From Pilimelia columellifera (GTDB lineage: Bacteria > Actinomycetota > Actinomycetes > Mycobacteriales > Micromonosporaceae), in assembly GCF_039532605.1 (NCBI RefSeq), contig NZ_BAAARY010000005.1:186001-250000 (forward strand): a DNA stretch of 64,000 bases, given 5' to 3'. This document shows, one piece after another, positions 52,330 through 60,742 of the stretch (positions are counted from its first letter, which is position 1; each line of letters begins with the position of its first letter). The position numbers and the translations under genes were made by a program. The notes under the pieces were generated by a model that ran no database searches, was not told the DNA's origin, and saw only the letters and a list, made by a program, of their open reading frames with translations.

Positions 52330-53994
52330 CTATCGGCGGCCGATCGTCAACGTCGGAACGGTGGTCTCGGCGAAGAAGTCGTTGCCCTTGTCGTCCACGA
52401 CGACGAAGGCGGGGAAGTCCTCGACCTGGATCTTCCAGACCGCCTCCATACCCAGCTCCGGGTATTCGAGCACCTCGACGCTCTTGATGCAGTCCTGGGC
52501 CAGCCGCGCCGCCGGGCCGCCGATGGAGCCCAGGTAGAAGCCACCGTGCTCCTGGCACGAGGCCGTCACCTGCGCGGAGCGGTTGCCCTTGGCGAGCATG
52601 ACGTGCGAGCCGCCGGCCGCCTGGAACCTCTCCACGTAGGAGTCCATCCGGCCGGCGGTGGTGGGGCCGAAGGAGCCGGACGCGTAGCCCTCGGGGGTCT
52701 TGGCGGGGCCGGCGTAGTAGACGGCGTGGTCGCGCAGGTACTGCGGCATCGGCTCGCCGGCGTCGAGGCGTTCGGCGATCTTCGCGTGGGCGATGTCGCG
52801 GGCGACGACGAGCGGACCGGTGAGCGAGAGCCGGGTCTTGACCGGATACCGGGACAGCTCCGCCCGGATGTCGGCCATCGGCCGGTTGAGGTCGACCCGG
52901 ACGACGTCGCCGCCGGACAGTGACGCGTCGGTGACGTCGGGCAGGTAGCGGGCCGGATCGGTCGCCAGCTTCTCCAGCCACACACCCGATGGTGTGATCT
53001 TGGCGATGGCCTGTCGGTCGGCTGAGCAGGACACGGCGATGGCCACCGGGCAGGACGCTCCGTGCCGGGGCAGCCGGATCACGCGCACGTCGTGGCAGAA
53101 GTACCGGCCGCCGAACTGGGCGCCGATGCCGAAGTCGCGGGTGAGCTGGAGAACCTGCGCCTCCAGCTCGATGTCGCGAAAGCCGTGACCGGTCAGGTCG
53201 CCGCCGGTGGGCAGACCGTCCAGATACTTCGCCGACGCGTACTTGGCGGTCTTGAGAGCGAACTCGGCGCTGGTGCCGCCGATGACGACGGCCAGGTGGT
53301 ATGGCGGGCAGGCGGCGGTGCCGATGAGGCGCAGCTTCTCCTCCAGGAACTGCATCATCCGCGTCGGGTTCAGCAGCGCCTTGGTCTCCTGGTACAGGTA
53401 CGACTTGTTGGCCGAGCCGCCGCCCTTGGCCATGAACAGGAACTTGTACGCGTCGGGGTGCCCGCCCGGATCGTCGGCGTACAGCTCGATCTGGGCAGGC
53501 AGGTTGCTGCCGGTGTTGCGCTCGTCCCACATGGTGATCGGAGCGAGCTGCGAGTAGCGCAGGTTGAGCCTGGTGTACGCCTGGTAGACGCCGCGGGCGA
53601 TGGCCGCTTCGTCGCCGCCGTCGGTGAGGACGTGCCGGCCGCGCCTGCCCATCACGATCGCGGTGCCGGTGTCCTGGCACATCGGCAGCACGCCGCCGGC
53701 GGCGATGTTGGCGTTGCGCATCAGGTCGAACGCGACGAACCGGTCGTTCGCCGACGCCAGCGGGTCGTCGATGATCGACCGCAGCTGGGCCAGGTGCGCC
53801 GGGCGCAGGTAGTGCGCGATGTCGTGCATCGCCTCGGCGGTGAGCTGGGTGAGCACGGCCGGCTCGACGGTGAGGAACCGCCGACCGCCGGGGCCCTCGA
53901 CCACGTCGAGGCCCTCGTCGGTGATCAGGCGGTACTCAGTGGTGTCGTCGCCCAGGGGAAGCAGGGGGGCGTACGCGAATTCGCCGGCGCTCAT
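52330..53994 (-). CDS. Class I (iron-sulfur) fumarate hydratase
   Basis: A 554-residue fumarase of the FumA/FumB type, which hydrates fumarate to malate in the citric acid cycle. The three cysteines of the oxygen-sensitive 4Fe-4S cluster are C106 (PMCQDTGTA), C229 (GTAACPPYH) and C323 (VSCSADRQ), matching E. coli spacing. The C-terminal beta domain contains GPTTAGRMD and the conserved KGN substrate loop. It is encoded away from any TCA partner, but close to fahA, whose product is fumarate. ATG 53994 gives the normal N terminus. Confidence 0.93.
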   Translation of the reverse strand: MSAGEFAYAPLLPLGDDTTEYRLITDEGLDVVEGPGGRRFLTVEPAVLTQLTAEAMHDIAHYLRPAHLAQLRSIIDDPLASANDRFVAFDLMRNANIAAGGVLPMCQDTGTAIVMGRRGRHVLTDGGDEAAIARGVYQAYTRLNLRYSQLAPITMWDERNTGSNLPAQIELYADDPGGHPDAYKFLFMAKGGGSANKSYLYQETKALLNPTRMMQFLEEKLRLIGTAACPPYHLAVVIGGTSAEFALKTAKYASAKYLDGLPTGGDLTGHGFRDIELEAQVLQLTRDFGIGAQFGGRYFCHDVRVIRLPRHGASCPVAIAVSCSADRQAIAKITPSGVWLEKLATDPARYLPDVTDASLSGGDVVRVDLNRPMADIRAELSRYPVKTRLSLTGPLVVARDIAHAKIAERLDAGEPMPQYLRDHAVYYAGPAKTPEGYASGSFGPTTAGRMDSYVERFQAAGGSHVMLAKGNRSAQVTASCQEHGGFYLGSIGGPAARLAQDCIKSVEVLEYPELGMEAVWKIQVEDFPAFVVVDDKGNDFFAETTVPTLTIGRR

Positions 53995-54005
53995 AAGGAG
54001 CCAGC

Positions 54006-55304
54006 TTATTCCCGGTCGGGTCGGGTGGCGAAACGGGCATACCCGAACTCGCGGCCGTCGGTCAGGAACAGGCCGGCGGGCCCGACAGCTGACACTTTCG
54101 CCGCGCTGCGGAGCTCCAGCAGGACGGTCCCGGAGCCTGGATCGAGCGCGACGACGGTGTCGCTGTCCGGGTCGACGAGCAGCGCCATGCTCCCCACGAG
54201 CGCCGCCTGCGTCGTGGCCGCTACCTCCCGGGACCAGGCTGCTCGGTTCCGACCGAGCGCCACCCCGCTGATCCGGCGGCCGTCGTGGGAGCGGATCAGG
54301 GCGTGCCGGTCGCCGGCGGCGGCGACGCGTTCACGGCCGTCCGCGGTCCAGACAGCCCGTCCGTCGTAGGCGTCGATGAGCAGCTCGCGCCCGTCGGGCG
54401 AGACCGCCACCAGGACGTTGCCTCCGCCAGCGGGGTCCTCGCGTTGGACACAGCCGCTGGGGGCGGTGCGCAGGTTGAGGGTTTCGTCAGCCCACGCCTC
54501 CTGCTCCGTGGCGGGGTCGGTGGCCCGGGTGTGGAAGTAGCAGCCGCCGTCGCGGGAGCGCGCCGCCACCCGGATCAGTCGGCCGCCGGCGAGAAGGACC
54601 CGTTCGTCTGGTCCTGCCGGGGTGTCGCGGACGAGCCGACCGTTGGCGGTGTCGACAACCTGAACCCGGTCGTCGAACGGGAAGCCCAGCATGCGGGGCA
54701 TCGGGGCGGGCCCGCCGGCGTCTGGGGCGACGCGGGGCACGGTGAGTGTGGCCGCCGCCGGCAGCGGCGGATTGTCGGCGAACATGATGAAGTCGACGCT
54801 CGGCAGCGGCACCCGCCAGAGCGGGCCGCCGCCCCGGGTGGGCCACGCGGTGAGCGCGCAGCCGGTGTCGCCGTCGACGCAGCCGGCGTCGACCACGGCG
54901 TCGCGGAAGGTCCAGACGGCGACGGCGCGGGTGTCCCGGCGCAGTGTGCGACCGTCGCCGGGATGTAGCACCTCATAGCCTTTGACCAGCAGTTTTCCGG
55001 TGACGATCGCCGACCTGCGACCGGCGCCGGCCGGGGCGGCCCAGTCGGCCTTGCGTTTCCACAGACGGCGGCCGTCGGCTGTGGACCGGGCCTCGACCGA
55101 CGTGCGGTGCTCGATCATGACGGCGTCCCCGGTGACGGTCACGCCGCGCGGGGCGCCGCCGAGGCGCTGCTGCCAGACGACCTTCGGGGTGGCCAGCTCC
55201 TGGCTGGTGTTGACCCAGCGCCAGGCGGCGGGGAACGGATTCCACACGCCGGTGAGCGCCAGAACGATGACGATGATCGCTGCGAGGGTGAGGTAGCACT
55301 TCAC
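54006..55304 (-). CDS. Membrane-anchored PQQ-like beta-propeller protein
   Basis: A 432-residue protein beginning (GTG 55304) KCYLTLAAIIVIVLALTGVW, a signal-anchor. The outer part consists of repeating beta-propeller blades of the BamB/PQQ type (VVWQQRLGGAPRGVTVTGDAV, STADGRRLWKRK, VVDTANGRLV, LIDAYDGRAVW, VVALDPGSGTVLLEL). Cysteine pairs (CVDGDTGC, DGGCYFHT, SGCVQRED) suggest disulfides. The frame is open to a GTG at 55352, which would add 16 Arg-rich residues without an RBS. Function unknown; enzymatic PQQ residues are not evident, so it is likely a structural or binding propeller at the cell surface. Confidence 0.78.
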   Translation of the reverse strand: MKCYLTLAAIIVIVLALTGVWNPFPAAWRWVNTSQELATPKVVWQQRLGGAPRGVTVTGDAVMIEHRTSVEARSTADGRRLWKRKADWAAPAGAGRRSAIVTGKLLVKGYEVLHPGDGRTLRRDTRAVAVWTFRDAVVDAGCVDGDTGCALTAWPTRGGGPLWRVPLPSVDFIMFADNPPLPAAATLTVPRVAPDAGGPAPMPRMLGFPFDDRVQVVDTANGRLVRDTPAGPDERVLLAGGRLIRVAARSRDGGCYFHTRATDPATEQEAWADETLNLRTAPSGCVQREDPAGGGNVLVAVSPDGRELLIDAYDGRAVWTADGRERVAAAGDRHALIRSHDGRRISGVALGRNRAAWSREVAATTQAALVGSMALLVDPDSDTVVALDPGSGTVLLELRSAAKVSAVGPAGLFLTDGREFGYARFATRPDRE

Positions 55305-55590
55305 ACAAGGTCGGCCGCGTGCCACGGCGGCCACAATAGCGGTGGGTGGCACGGTTGCAAGTCAGCCCGATATGCCCGTGTCATTCGGCTCATTAGAGGG
55401 GCTTTTGGCCGGACCGGCGTTCAGCCCTTGTCGGGGTAGCGGGCAGGCCGCGTCGCCCGCGTCGGCGGCCACCGGCGGCGGCACCGGGTCGCCGGCGCCG
55501 CCTCGACCATGGCCACCTGGCGCCACCGGTAGGGAGGCGATGACTGTTCGGCCACGGCGAGTCCCACGATCCGGGTCCCTAGCTGAAAAA

Positions 55591-56213
55591 ATGATCATCC
55601 GCAGCCTTCCCGCGAACCTGTCCCTGGCCGCTGGGTTCGCCGTGGGCGTTGCTGCCGTGGCTGTGGCGACGCCGCCCGAGCGGCACGGTGTAGCGAACCT
55701 TGACCGGAGCGACACGCTGCGACGCCGATGCCGAGGGTGCGGCCTCGCTGGCGTCGGCCGACCTGGTGATCGCCCGCGTCTATGACGGGACCAGCTACAG
55801 CGGCAGCTCGCTGACGTTCGTCAAGTCGAGCTCGCGCACCGCCGGCTACGACAACGAGGTGCAGTGGGACGACCTGAGGAGCACCTCCGGCGGGAACTGG
55901 AACGACCGGATCACCTCGGTGCGCGCCTATGAGCGGTGCGACGTCAAGCTCGTCCAGAACATCCGGTTCGGCGGCTCGTCCCTCCACCTGGATCGGCGGC
56001 GCCGCGAACCTCGCTACGATCGGCGACGGCTGGAACAACTGGGCCAGTTCGATCAAGGTTCCCGAAACGGTGGTCGGGGCGGAACGTCAGCCGGGTCCGC
56101 CCCGCCCGTCGCGGCGTCGTGGCCCCGAGCGCGGCCGCCCCACGGCACCGCTCTCCGGTAGGCGGGCCGACGAGCCCGGCGTCGAGACCGACAACACCTG
56201 CCGTGCTTGTTAA
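55591..56213 (+). pseudogene. Frame-disrupted beta/gamma-crystallin-like secreted protein gene
   Basis: Three successive frames together read as one small secreted protein. Frame 1 from ATG 55591 gives a signal peptide (MIIRSLPANLSLAAGFAVG). Frame 2, to about 55995, gives ARVYDGTSYSGSSLTFVK, GYDNEVQWDDLRST and NDRITSVRAYERCDVKLVQ. Frame 3, from about 56000, gives TWIGGAANLATIGDGWN and NWASSIKVPE, ending by 56213. The pattern (Y.G..Y.G, WND..SS, GG....) is that of Greek-key crystallin-like or metalloprotease-inhibitor-like proteins of actinobacteria. Two shifts of +1 are needed, so either the gene is dead or the assembly has errors. Confidence 0.6.
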
Positions 56214-56265
56214 ATTGTCGGCAGGCCCGGACTGAATTGTCAGAGTATTTGTCCCGCCGAAAGGG

Positions 56266-56307
56266 GTTGGGGAGGCCGTGACCCCGTTCGGTCTCAGCCT
56301 CCCCAAC
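56266..56307. terminator. Terminator after the two-repeat secreted-protein gene
   Basis: Perfect 11-bp arms GTTGGGGAGGC and GCCTCCCCAAC enclose 20 nt that can form a further 4-bp stem (GACC/GGTC). It lies 13 bp beyond the stop of the minus-strand gene ending at 56320 and could also end plus-strand transcription from the crystallin-like remnant. Confidence 0.75.
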
Positions 56308-56319
56308 GATTCGGGACTT

Positions 56320-56900
56320 TCAGTTGCCGCCCTGGACCACCGTCAGATCGACGTTTCGCAGGTTAACGTCTCCGGCATTGGCGATCGCGGAGTTCCGGCA
56401 GGTGTTGACGTCGCCGCGGGTGTAGCTGTTCTGCAGGTAGTTGATGCAGCTGGCGATTGCCGTCGCGTCACCACCGGAGATACGGATGCTGGCGTTGTTG
56501 TTGGTGCGGCCGTACCAACTCCCGCCGCCGTGGCCGTAACCGCCGCCGCCGTGGCCGCCGTAACCGCCGCCGCCGTGGCCGCCGTAACCGCCGCCGCCGT
56601 GGCCGCCGTAACCGCCGCCGCCGTGGCCGCCCCGACGAACAGGCTCACGTTTCGCAGGTTCACGTCGCCGGCGTTGGCGACTGCGAAGTTGTCACAGGAG
56701 TTGGAGCTGGCCCGACGACCGGCGATGATGCTGTTGCGCGCGTAGTTGACGCACTCCGCCAGGGCCGTCGCGTTGCCGCCCGTCAGCCGGATGGATGCGT
56801 CATTGAACGACGGTTCCGAGGCGGCCGCCGGCCCCGCGATGGCGGTCAGTCCCATGGCTGCCGCCGAAGCGATGGTGAGGGCGCGCACAGAATTACGCAT
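56320..56900 (-). pseudogene. Secreted two-repeat protein with Gly-Tyr-rich linker, interrupted by a 1-nt frameshift
   Basis: ATG 56900 gives a signal peptide (RNSVRALTIASAAAMGLTAI, ending AAAS) and a first repeat with NDASIRLTGGNATALAECVN, NSCDNFAVANAG and DVNLRNVSLF. A second repeat of the same design, NNASIRISGGDATAIASCIN, NTCRNSAIANAG and DVNLRNVDL, is encoded in another frame up to a TGA at 56320. Between them lie copies of GGHGGGGY. Adding one G to the GGGG run (56633-56630) restores a single frame reading LFVGGGHGGGGYG. Without this the frame continues as Ala/Thr nonsense to 56343. The fault may be real, reversible slippage or a sequencing error. Confidence 0.7.
56537..56632. repeat. 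Four tandem 24-bp repeats encoding the Gly-rich linker
   Basis: The plus-strand unit begins TAACCGCCGCCGCCGTGGCC and recurs at 56537, 56561, 56585 and 56609 without change. On the minus strand it encodes the octapeptide GGHGGGGY. Because the unit is a multiple of three, copy-number change would lengthen the linker without altering frame. Confidence 0.85.
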
Positions 56901-57271
56901 GATGAGATGCCTCCGAGTTGTCTAGCTCGCGCCAAGCGCGGCTGCGTTCATTCGTGAATCGGGTCCGGGTGGGCCCCGCACGACCCGCGAAAGCATATGC
57001 CCGAAGAAGCCACCGGTAGCAAGGCCCGTAACACAGATGGCTACTTTTTGACTCTTACGGATTGCGATAGCCCGCATGTCGTGGGGAATCGACAAGCGCC
57101 GGTAGGCTTAATCGACCGCCGGCAGCCGACGAAGAAGAGTAAACGCCGGAATCTGTCGCCTGAGTGTTGTAAGGCAGTTGCCTGGGCGTCGAGCTCGCGG
57201 GACGACCGGTAGCGACCGTGACGGTGTCACCGGGGGTGGTCACGCTGTGAGGCTGTTCCGATCCTTCGACG
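56901..57271. other. Intergenic region between the secreted-protein gene and the Lrp gene
   Basis: About 370 bp without a credible gene. The left part is the promoter region of the minus-strand secreted-protein gene. Around 57020-57070 the DNA is clearly AT-richer (CTACTTTTTGACTCTTACGG). The right end, near 57210-57245, contains short GTGAC/GTCAC repeats that could end Lrp transcription. No RNA gene was recognised. Confidence 0.45.
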
Positions 57272-57748
57272 TCATGATTCGGGTGCGGCGGCCGAGCGCA
57301 CCAGCGGCAGGGTGCGGAAGGGGATCCGTTCGGCCAGCGCGATGAACGTCGACGCCCGGGTGATGCCCTCGTAGCCGACGACCTGGTCGATGACGCGTTG
57401 GAGGTCCGAGTTGGATCGGGCGACGATCCGGCACAGCAGGTCCCCGGCGCCGGAGATGGTGTGCGCCTCCAACACCTCGGGGATCTCCCGCAGGTGGTCG
57501 GCGACGAGCCGGTGCCCGTACCGCTGCCGGATCTCCAGGGTGACGAACGCGGTGACGGCGAAGCCCAGCGCGGCCGGGTCGATCTGCGGCGCGAAGCCCC
57601 GGACCACACCCCGGGCCTGGAGTTTGTCGAGCCGGGCCTGCGCGGTGCCGCGGGCCACGCCGAGCCGTCGGGACAGCTCCAACACGCCCATCCGCGGCTC
57701 CTCGGTGAGCAGGCCGACGAGTTCGGCGTCGAGGTGGTCGATCGTCAT
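57272..57748 (-). CDS. Lrp/AsnC family transcriptional regulator
   Basis: A 158-residue regulator. The N-terminal helix-turn-helix (MGVLELSRRLGVARGTAQARL) and linker are followed by the RAM ligand-binding domain (FVTLEIRQRYGHRLVADHL, AHTISGAGDLLCRIVARS, VVGYEGITRASTFIAL). I prefer ATG 57748 (MTIDHLDAELVGLL, GGAG upstream) to the TTG at 57763. It is divergent from hpd with 160 bp between, the usual arrangement for regulators of aromatic amino-acid breakdown, so tyrosine or a related amino acid is the likely effector. Confidence 0.88.
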   Translation of the reverse strand: MTIDHLDAELVGLLTEEPRMGVLELSRRLGVARGTAQARLDKLQARGVVRGFAPQIDPAALGFAVTAFVTLEIRQRYGHRLVADHLREIPEVLEAHTISGAGDLLCRIVARSNSDLQRVIDQVVGYEGITRASTFIALAERIPFRTLPLVRSAAAPES

Positions 57749-57761
57749 CGTGCGCGGCTCC

Positions 57762-57807
57762 AACGGTAGGCAGATTGTCCAGAGGTTCGGTCCGCCAGGC
57801 TACCGTT
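57762..57807. promoter_or_regulatory. Spaced inverted repeat in the lrp-hpd promoter region
   Basis: AACGGTAG (57762-57769) and CTACCGTT (57800-57807) are exact 8-bp inverted half-sites 30 bp apart, just upstream of the Lrp gene start and about 100 bp upstream of hpd. Widely spaced half-sites suit an Lrp octamer, but this is inference from position. Confidence 0.45.
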
Positions 57808-57908
57808 TCGGGCAAGATGACCAGCGGTTCGGGTGAGAGTTGCCCAGGGCTTGTCCGAGCGTCATCCTCGCCTCATCAGCCGGCGGTCAGAAAAGGGGGT
57901 CATCGTCG

Positions 57909-59099
57909 ATGACCAGTGCCATCGAGAAGCCCATGGACTCGGACGACGTCAACGTCGACGACCTGGTCGGGGCGGTCGCCCACGACATCTCGCAGGACCC
58001 GTTCCCGATCAGGGCGTGGGACCACGTCCGCTTCTACGTGGGCAACGCCAAACAGGCCGCCCACTACTACAGCACCGCGTTCGGCATGACGCTGGTCGCC
58101 TACCGCGGCCCGGAGCAGGGTTTCCGTGAGCACGCCGAGTACGTGCTGACCGCCGGCGGCGTGCGGTTCGTCCTCACCGGCGGCGTCAGCGCCGACTCCG
58201 AGGCGACCAGGCACTACGCCAGGCACGGCGACGGCGTCATCGAGATCGCTCTCGAGGTCCCGGATGTCGACGCGAACTATGCGTACGCCATGAAACAGGG
58301 CGCGACGGGCCTCGTCGAGCCGCATGATGTCACCGACGGCCACGGGACCGTCCGGATCGCCTCGATCGCCACCTATGGCGACACTCGCCACGTCCTGGTC
58401 GACCGGTCCCGTTACAACGGCCCCTTCCTGCCCGGTTTCGTGAAACGCGCGCCGCTGGTGGTCAAGCCCGAGGGCTCGCCGAAGCGTTACTTCCAGGCCA
58501 TCGACCACATCGTCGGCAACGTCGAACTCGGCAGGATGGACCACTGGGTCGATTTCTACAACCGGGTCATGGGCTTCACCAACATGGCGGAGTTCATCGG
58601 CGACGACATCGCCACCGACTACTCGGCCCTCATGAGCAAGGTGGTCGCCTCCGGCACCCGGAAGATCAAGTTCCCGTTGAACGAGCCGGCGGTCGCCAAG
58701 AAGAAGTCGCAGATCGACGAGTACCTGGAGTTCTACGGCGGCCCCGGCGCCCAGCACATCGCGCTGGCCACGAATGACATTTTGGCCAGCGTCGACCACA
58801 TGCGGGCCAACGGCGTCGAGTTCCTCGACGTGCCGGACTCGTACTACGACGACGACGAGCTGCGCGAGCGCATCGGCCTGGTCCGGGCGCCGGTCGAGGA
58901 GCTCAAGAGCCGCAGGATCCTGGTCGACCGGGACGAGGACGGCTACCTGCTCCAGATCTTCACCAAGCCGCAGCAGGACCGTCCGACGGTCTTCTACGAG
59001 TTGATCGAGCGCCACGGCTCGCTCGGTTTCGGCAAGGGCAACTTCAAAGCCCTGTTCGAGGCCATCGAGCGCGAGCAGGAGCTCCGGGGCAACCTGTAA
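57909..59099 (+). CDS. hpd: 4-Hydroxyphenylpyruvate dioxygenase
   Basis: HppD converts 4-hydroxyphenylpyruvate to homogentisate, the substrate of HmgA. ATG 57909 is preceded by AAAAGGGGG. The 396-residue chain has two vicinal-oxygen-chelate domains, with the N-terminal one starting WDHVRFYVGNAKQAAHYY. The Fe(II) ligands lie in FQAIDHIVGNVE (His), GGPGAQHIALATND (His) and VFYELIERHG (Glu). DGYLLQIFTK and the C-terminal helix FGKGNFKALFEAIEREQ close the active site. It heads a tight operon with two RDD genes and an aminotransferase. Confidence 0.95.
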   Translation: MTSAIEKPMDSDDVNVDDLVGAVAHDISQDPFPIRAWDHVRFYVGNAKQAAHYYSTAFGMTLVAYRGPEQGFREHAEYVLTAGGVRFVLTGGVSADSEATRHYARHGDGVIEIALEVPDVDANYAYAMKQGATGLVEPHDVTDGHGTVRIASIATYGDTRHVLVDRSRYNGPFLPGFVKRAPLVVKPEGSPKRYFQAIDHIVGNVELGRMDHWVDFYNRVMGFTNMAEFIGDDIATDYSALMSKVVASGTRKIKFPLNEPAVAKKKSQIDEYLEFYGGPGAQHIALATNDILASVDHMRANGVEFLDVPDSYYDDDELRERIGLVRAPVEELKSRRILVDRDEDGYLLQIFTKPQQDRPTVFYELIERHGSLGFGKGNFKALFEAIEREQELRGNL

Positions 59100-59110
59100 G
59101 ACTGGACCTT

Positions 59111-59830
59111 GTGACACAGCCTTCGCATGATCCGTCGAGCGACCCGGCCGGCAACCCGCCGGCCGGGCCTGCGCCGTTCGCGCCCGAGGTCCCTGTCGGC
59201 CCGCCCGGGGTTCTCGGACCTCCAGGTCGGCCCAGCTTCCCGGGCCAGCCACCGCAGCGCGGCCACGCCACCCAGCCCGGCCACGCCACCCAGCCAGCCT
59301 GGGACGGCTACGCTGGCGCGCCGCTCATGCCGGTGAGTCCCGCCGGGAAGCCGTTGGCGTCGTTCGGCGAACGCCTCGCCGCCGTGATCATCGACGGTGT
59401 CGTGTTGACGCTGGCGATCGTGGTCGTCCTGCTACCGCTGACGGTGCTCGGGGCGGCGGGCATCGGGGCCGCCTTCGGGGACGTGGACGGCGGGGTGTTG
59501 TCAGGGGCCGAGGTCATTGTCGTGGTCCTGTTCGTCCTGGTGATGGTCACGCTCCTGCTCGGCGTCTCGCACGCCTACTCCGTGGAGTTGCCGCTGCGTC
59601 AGGACGGCCAGACGCTGGGCAAGAAACTTCTCAGGATCCAGATTGCGCCGTTGGCGCCGCAGGAGACACGCACCCGGGGGATGCTCGCGAAGCGTTACTG
59701 GCTTCAGGTCCTCATGGGTATGGCGCCGTTTCTGCCGTACCTGGACGGGTTGTGGCAGTTGTGGGACAAGCCGTACCAGCAGTGCCTGCACGACAAGGCC
59801 GCCAGCACCGTCGTCGTGAAGGTGAGCTAG
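59111..59830 (+). CDS. RDD-family membrane protein
   Basis: A 239-residue protein: a Pro/Gly-rich cytoplasmic N terminus of about 80 residues, then an RDD domain. The domain includes FGERLAAVIIDGVVLTLAIVV (the Arg and Asp that name the family), a second hydrophobic segment around 135-155, GQTLGKKLLRIQI and a last amphipathic segment. Its role is unknown; some RDD proteins act in ion or solute transport. GTG 59111 lies 11 bp after hpd, and its stop is directly followed by the next GTG, so hpd and the two RDD genes are one transcript. Confidence 0.82.
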   Translation: MTQPSHDPSSDPAGNPPAGPAPFAPEVPVGPPGVLGPPGRPSFPGQPPQRGHATQPGHATQPAWDGYAGAPLMPVSPAGKPLASFGERLAAVIIDGVVLTLAIVVVLLPLTVLGAAGIGAAFGDVDGGVLSGAEVIVVVLFVLVMVTLLLGVSHAYSVELPLRQDGQTLGKKLLRIQIAPLAPQETRTRGMLAKRYWLQVLMGMAPFLPYLDGLWQLWDKPYQQCLHDKAASTVVVKVS

Positions 59831-60742
59831 GTGGCGCAGCTACCCCCCGGTTGGTACAAGGACCCGGCCGATCCGGCCGCCCAGCGGTACTGGGACGGCG
59901 AGGGCTGGCTGGGCGGCTCATTGCCGGCGGACGCCGTGCCGCCGGCCGGACCTACACCCCAGCCGCCCGAGCAGGCGTCGCCTCCGGCTCACCAGCCCGT
60001 ACCGGCCCCGCCTCCGGTTCACGGACCGCCCCCAGCGTACGAACAGCCCGCAGGTTACGGACCGCCCGCGCAGCATGGTCCGCCCCTGCGCTACGGCCCG
60101 CCCGGAGCCTATCCGCCGCACCCGCGTTTCGGCCTTCCGCCAGCGCCGCTGGTACACGGACACGCCCTGGCGACGCCGGGCGCGCGACTGGTCGCCCGGC
60201 TCATCGACATCGCCGCGATTCTCGGGCTCAACCTCGTCGTCAACGGGTACTTCGTCTGGCGGTACGTGCAGGAGGTCTCGCCGGCGCTCGCGGAGTTGTG
60301 GCGCCGCTCGCGGGAGCTTGACCAGACCGACGAGCCGTTGCCGGCGGCGCCGAACGCCCAGCTCTACATGATGATCATTCTGTTGGTGGCGGCCGCTTTG
60401 TGGCTGGCGTACGAGGTCCCGGCGCTGGCCAACACTGGCCAGACGCCCGGGAAACGGGCGGTCGGGATCCGGGTGGTGCGGCTCGAAACGCCGGGACCGC
60501 TCGGGTTCGGGCGCGCGTTACGGCGCTGGAACACCCTGGGCCTGCCCACCCTGCTATGGGGATGCTGCGGGATCGGGCTGGTCATGCAGGTGATCGACTG
60601 CGCCGCGCTGTTGTTCAACCGGCCGCTCGGCCTGGCGCTGCATGACCGCTCGGCGGGAACGGTCGTCGTGGCCGGCTCGTCCGACCCATTCCACCCTGCC
60701 GGCGTCGACGCCGGACCGCACAACCCCGGAGGCACCCGATGA
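59831..60742 (+). CDS. DUF2510 plus RDD-domain membrane protein
   Basis: A 303-residue protein. The N terminus carries the short DUF2510 motif PPGWYKDPADPAAQRYWDGE, followed by a long Pro-rich spacer (about 30-110). The RDD domain reads ARLVARLIDIAAILGLNL, then ALANTGQTPGKRAVGIRVVRLE and two further membrane segments with CCGIGLVMQVIDCAALLF. It is a second, longer copy of the RDD type found in the preceding gene. GTG 59831 starts on the base after the previous stop. Its own stop overlaps the aminotransferase ATG (ATGA). Confidence 0.83.
   Translation: MAQLPPGWYKDPADPAAQRYWDGEGWLGGSLPADAVPPAGPTPQPPEQASPPAHQPVPAPPPVHGPPPAYEQPAGYGPPAQHGPPLRYGPPGAYPPHPRFGLPPAPLVHGHALATPGARLVARLIDIAAILGLNLVVNGYFVWRYVQEVSPALAELWRRSRELDQTDEPLPAAPNAQLYMMIILLVAAALWLAYEVPALANTGQTPGKRAVGIRVVRLETPGPLGFGRALRRWNTLGLPTLLWGCCGIGLVMQVIDCAALLFNRPLGLALHDRSAGTVVVAGSSDPFHPAGVDAGPHNPGGTR

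Noticed and set aside
56343..56640. Ala/Thr-repeat C terminus of the frame starting at 56900
   Set aside because: It is the wrong frame of the Gly-rich linker and second domain; a one-base correction yields a homologous second repeat, so the Ala/Thr stretch is not accepted as protein.
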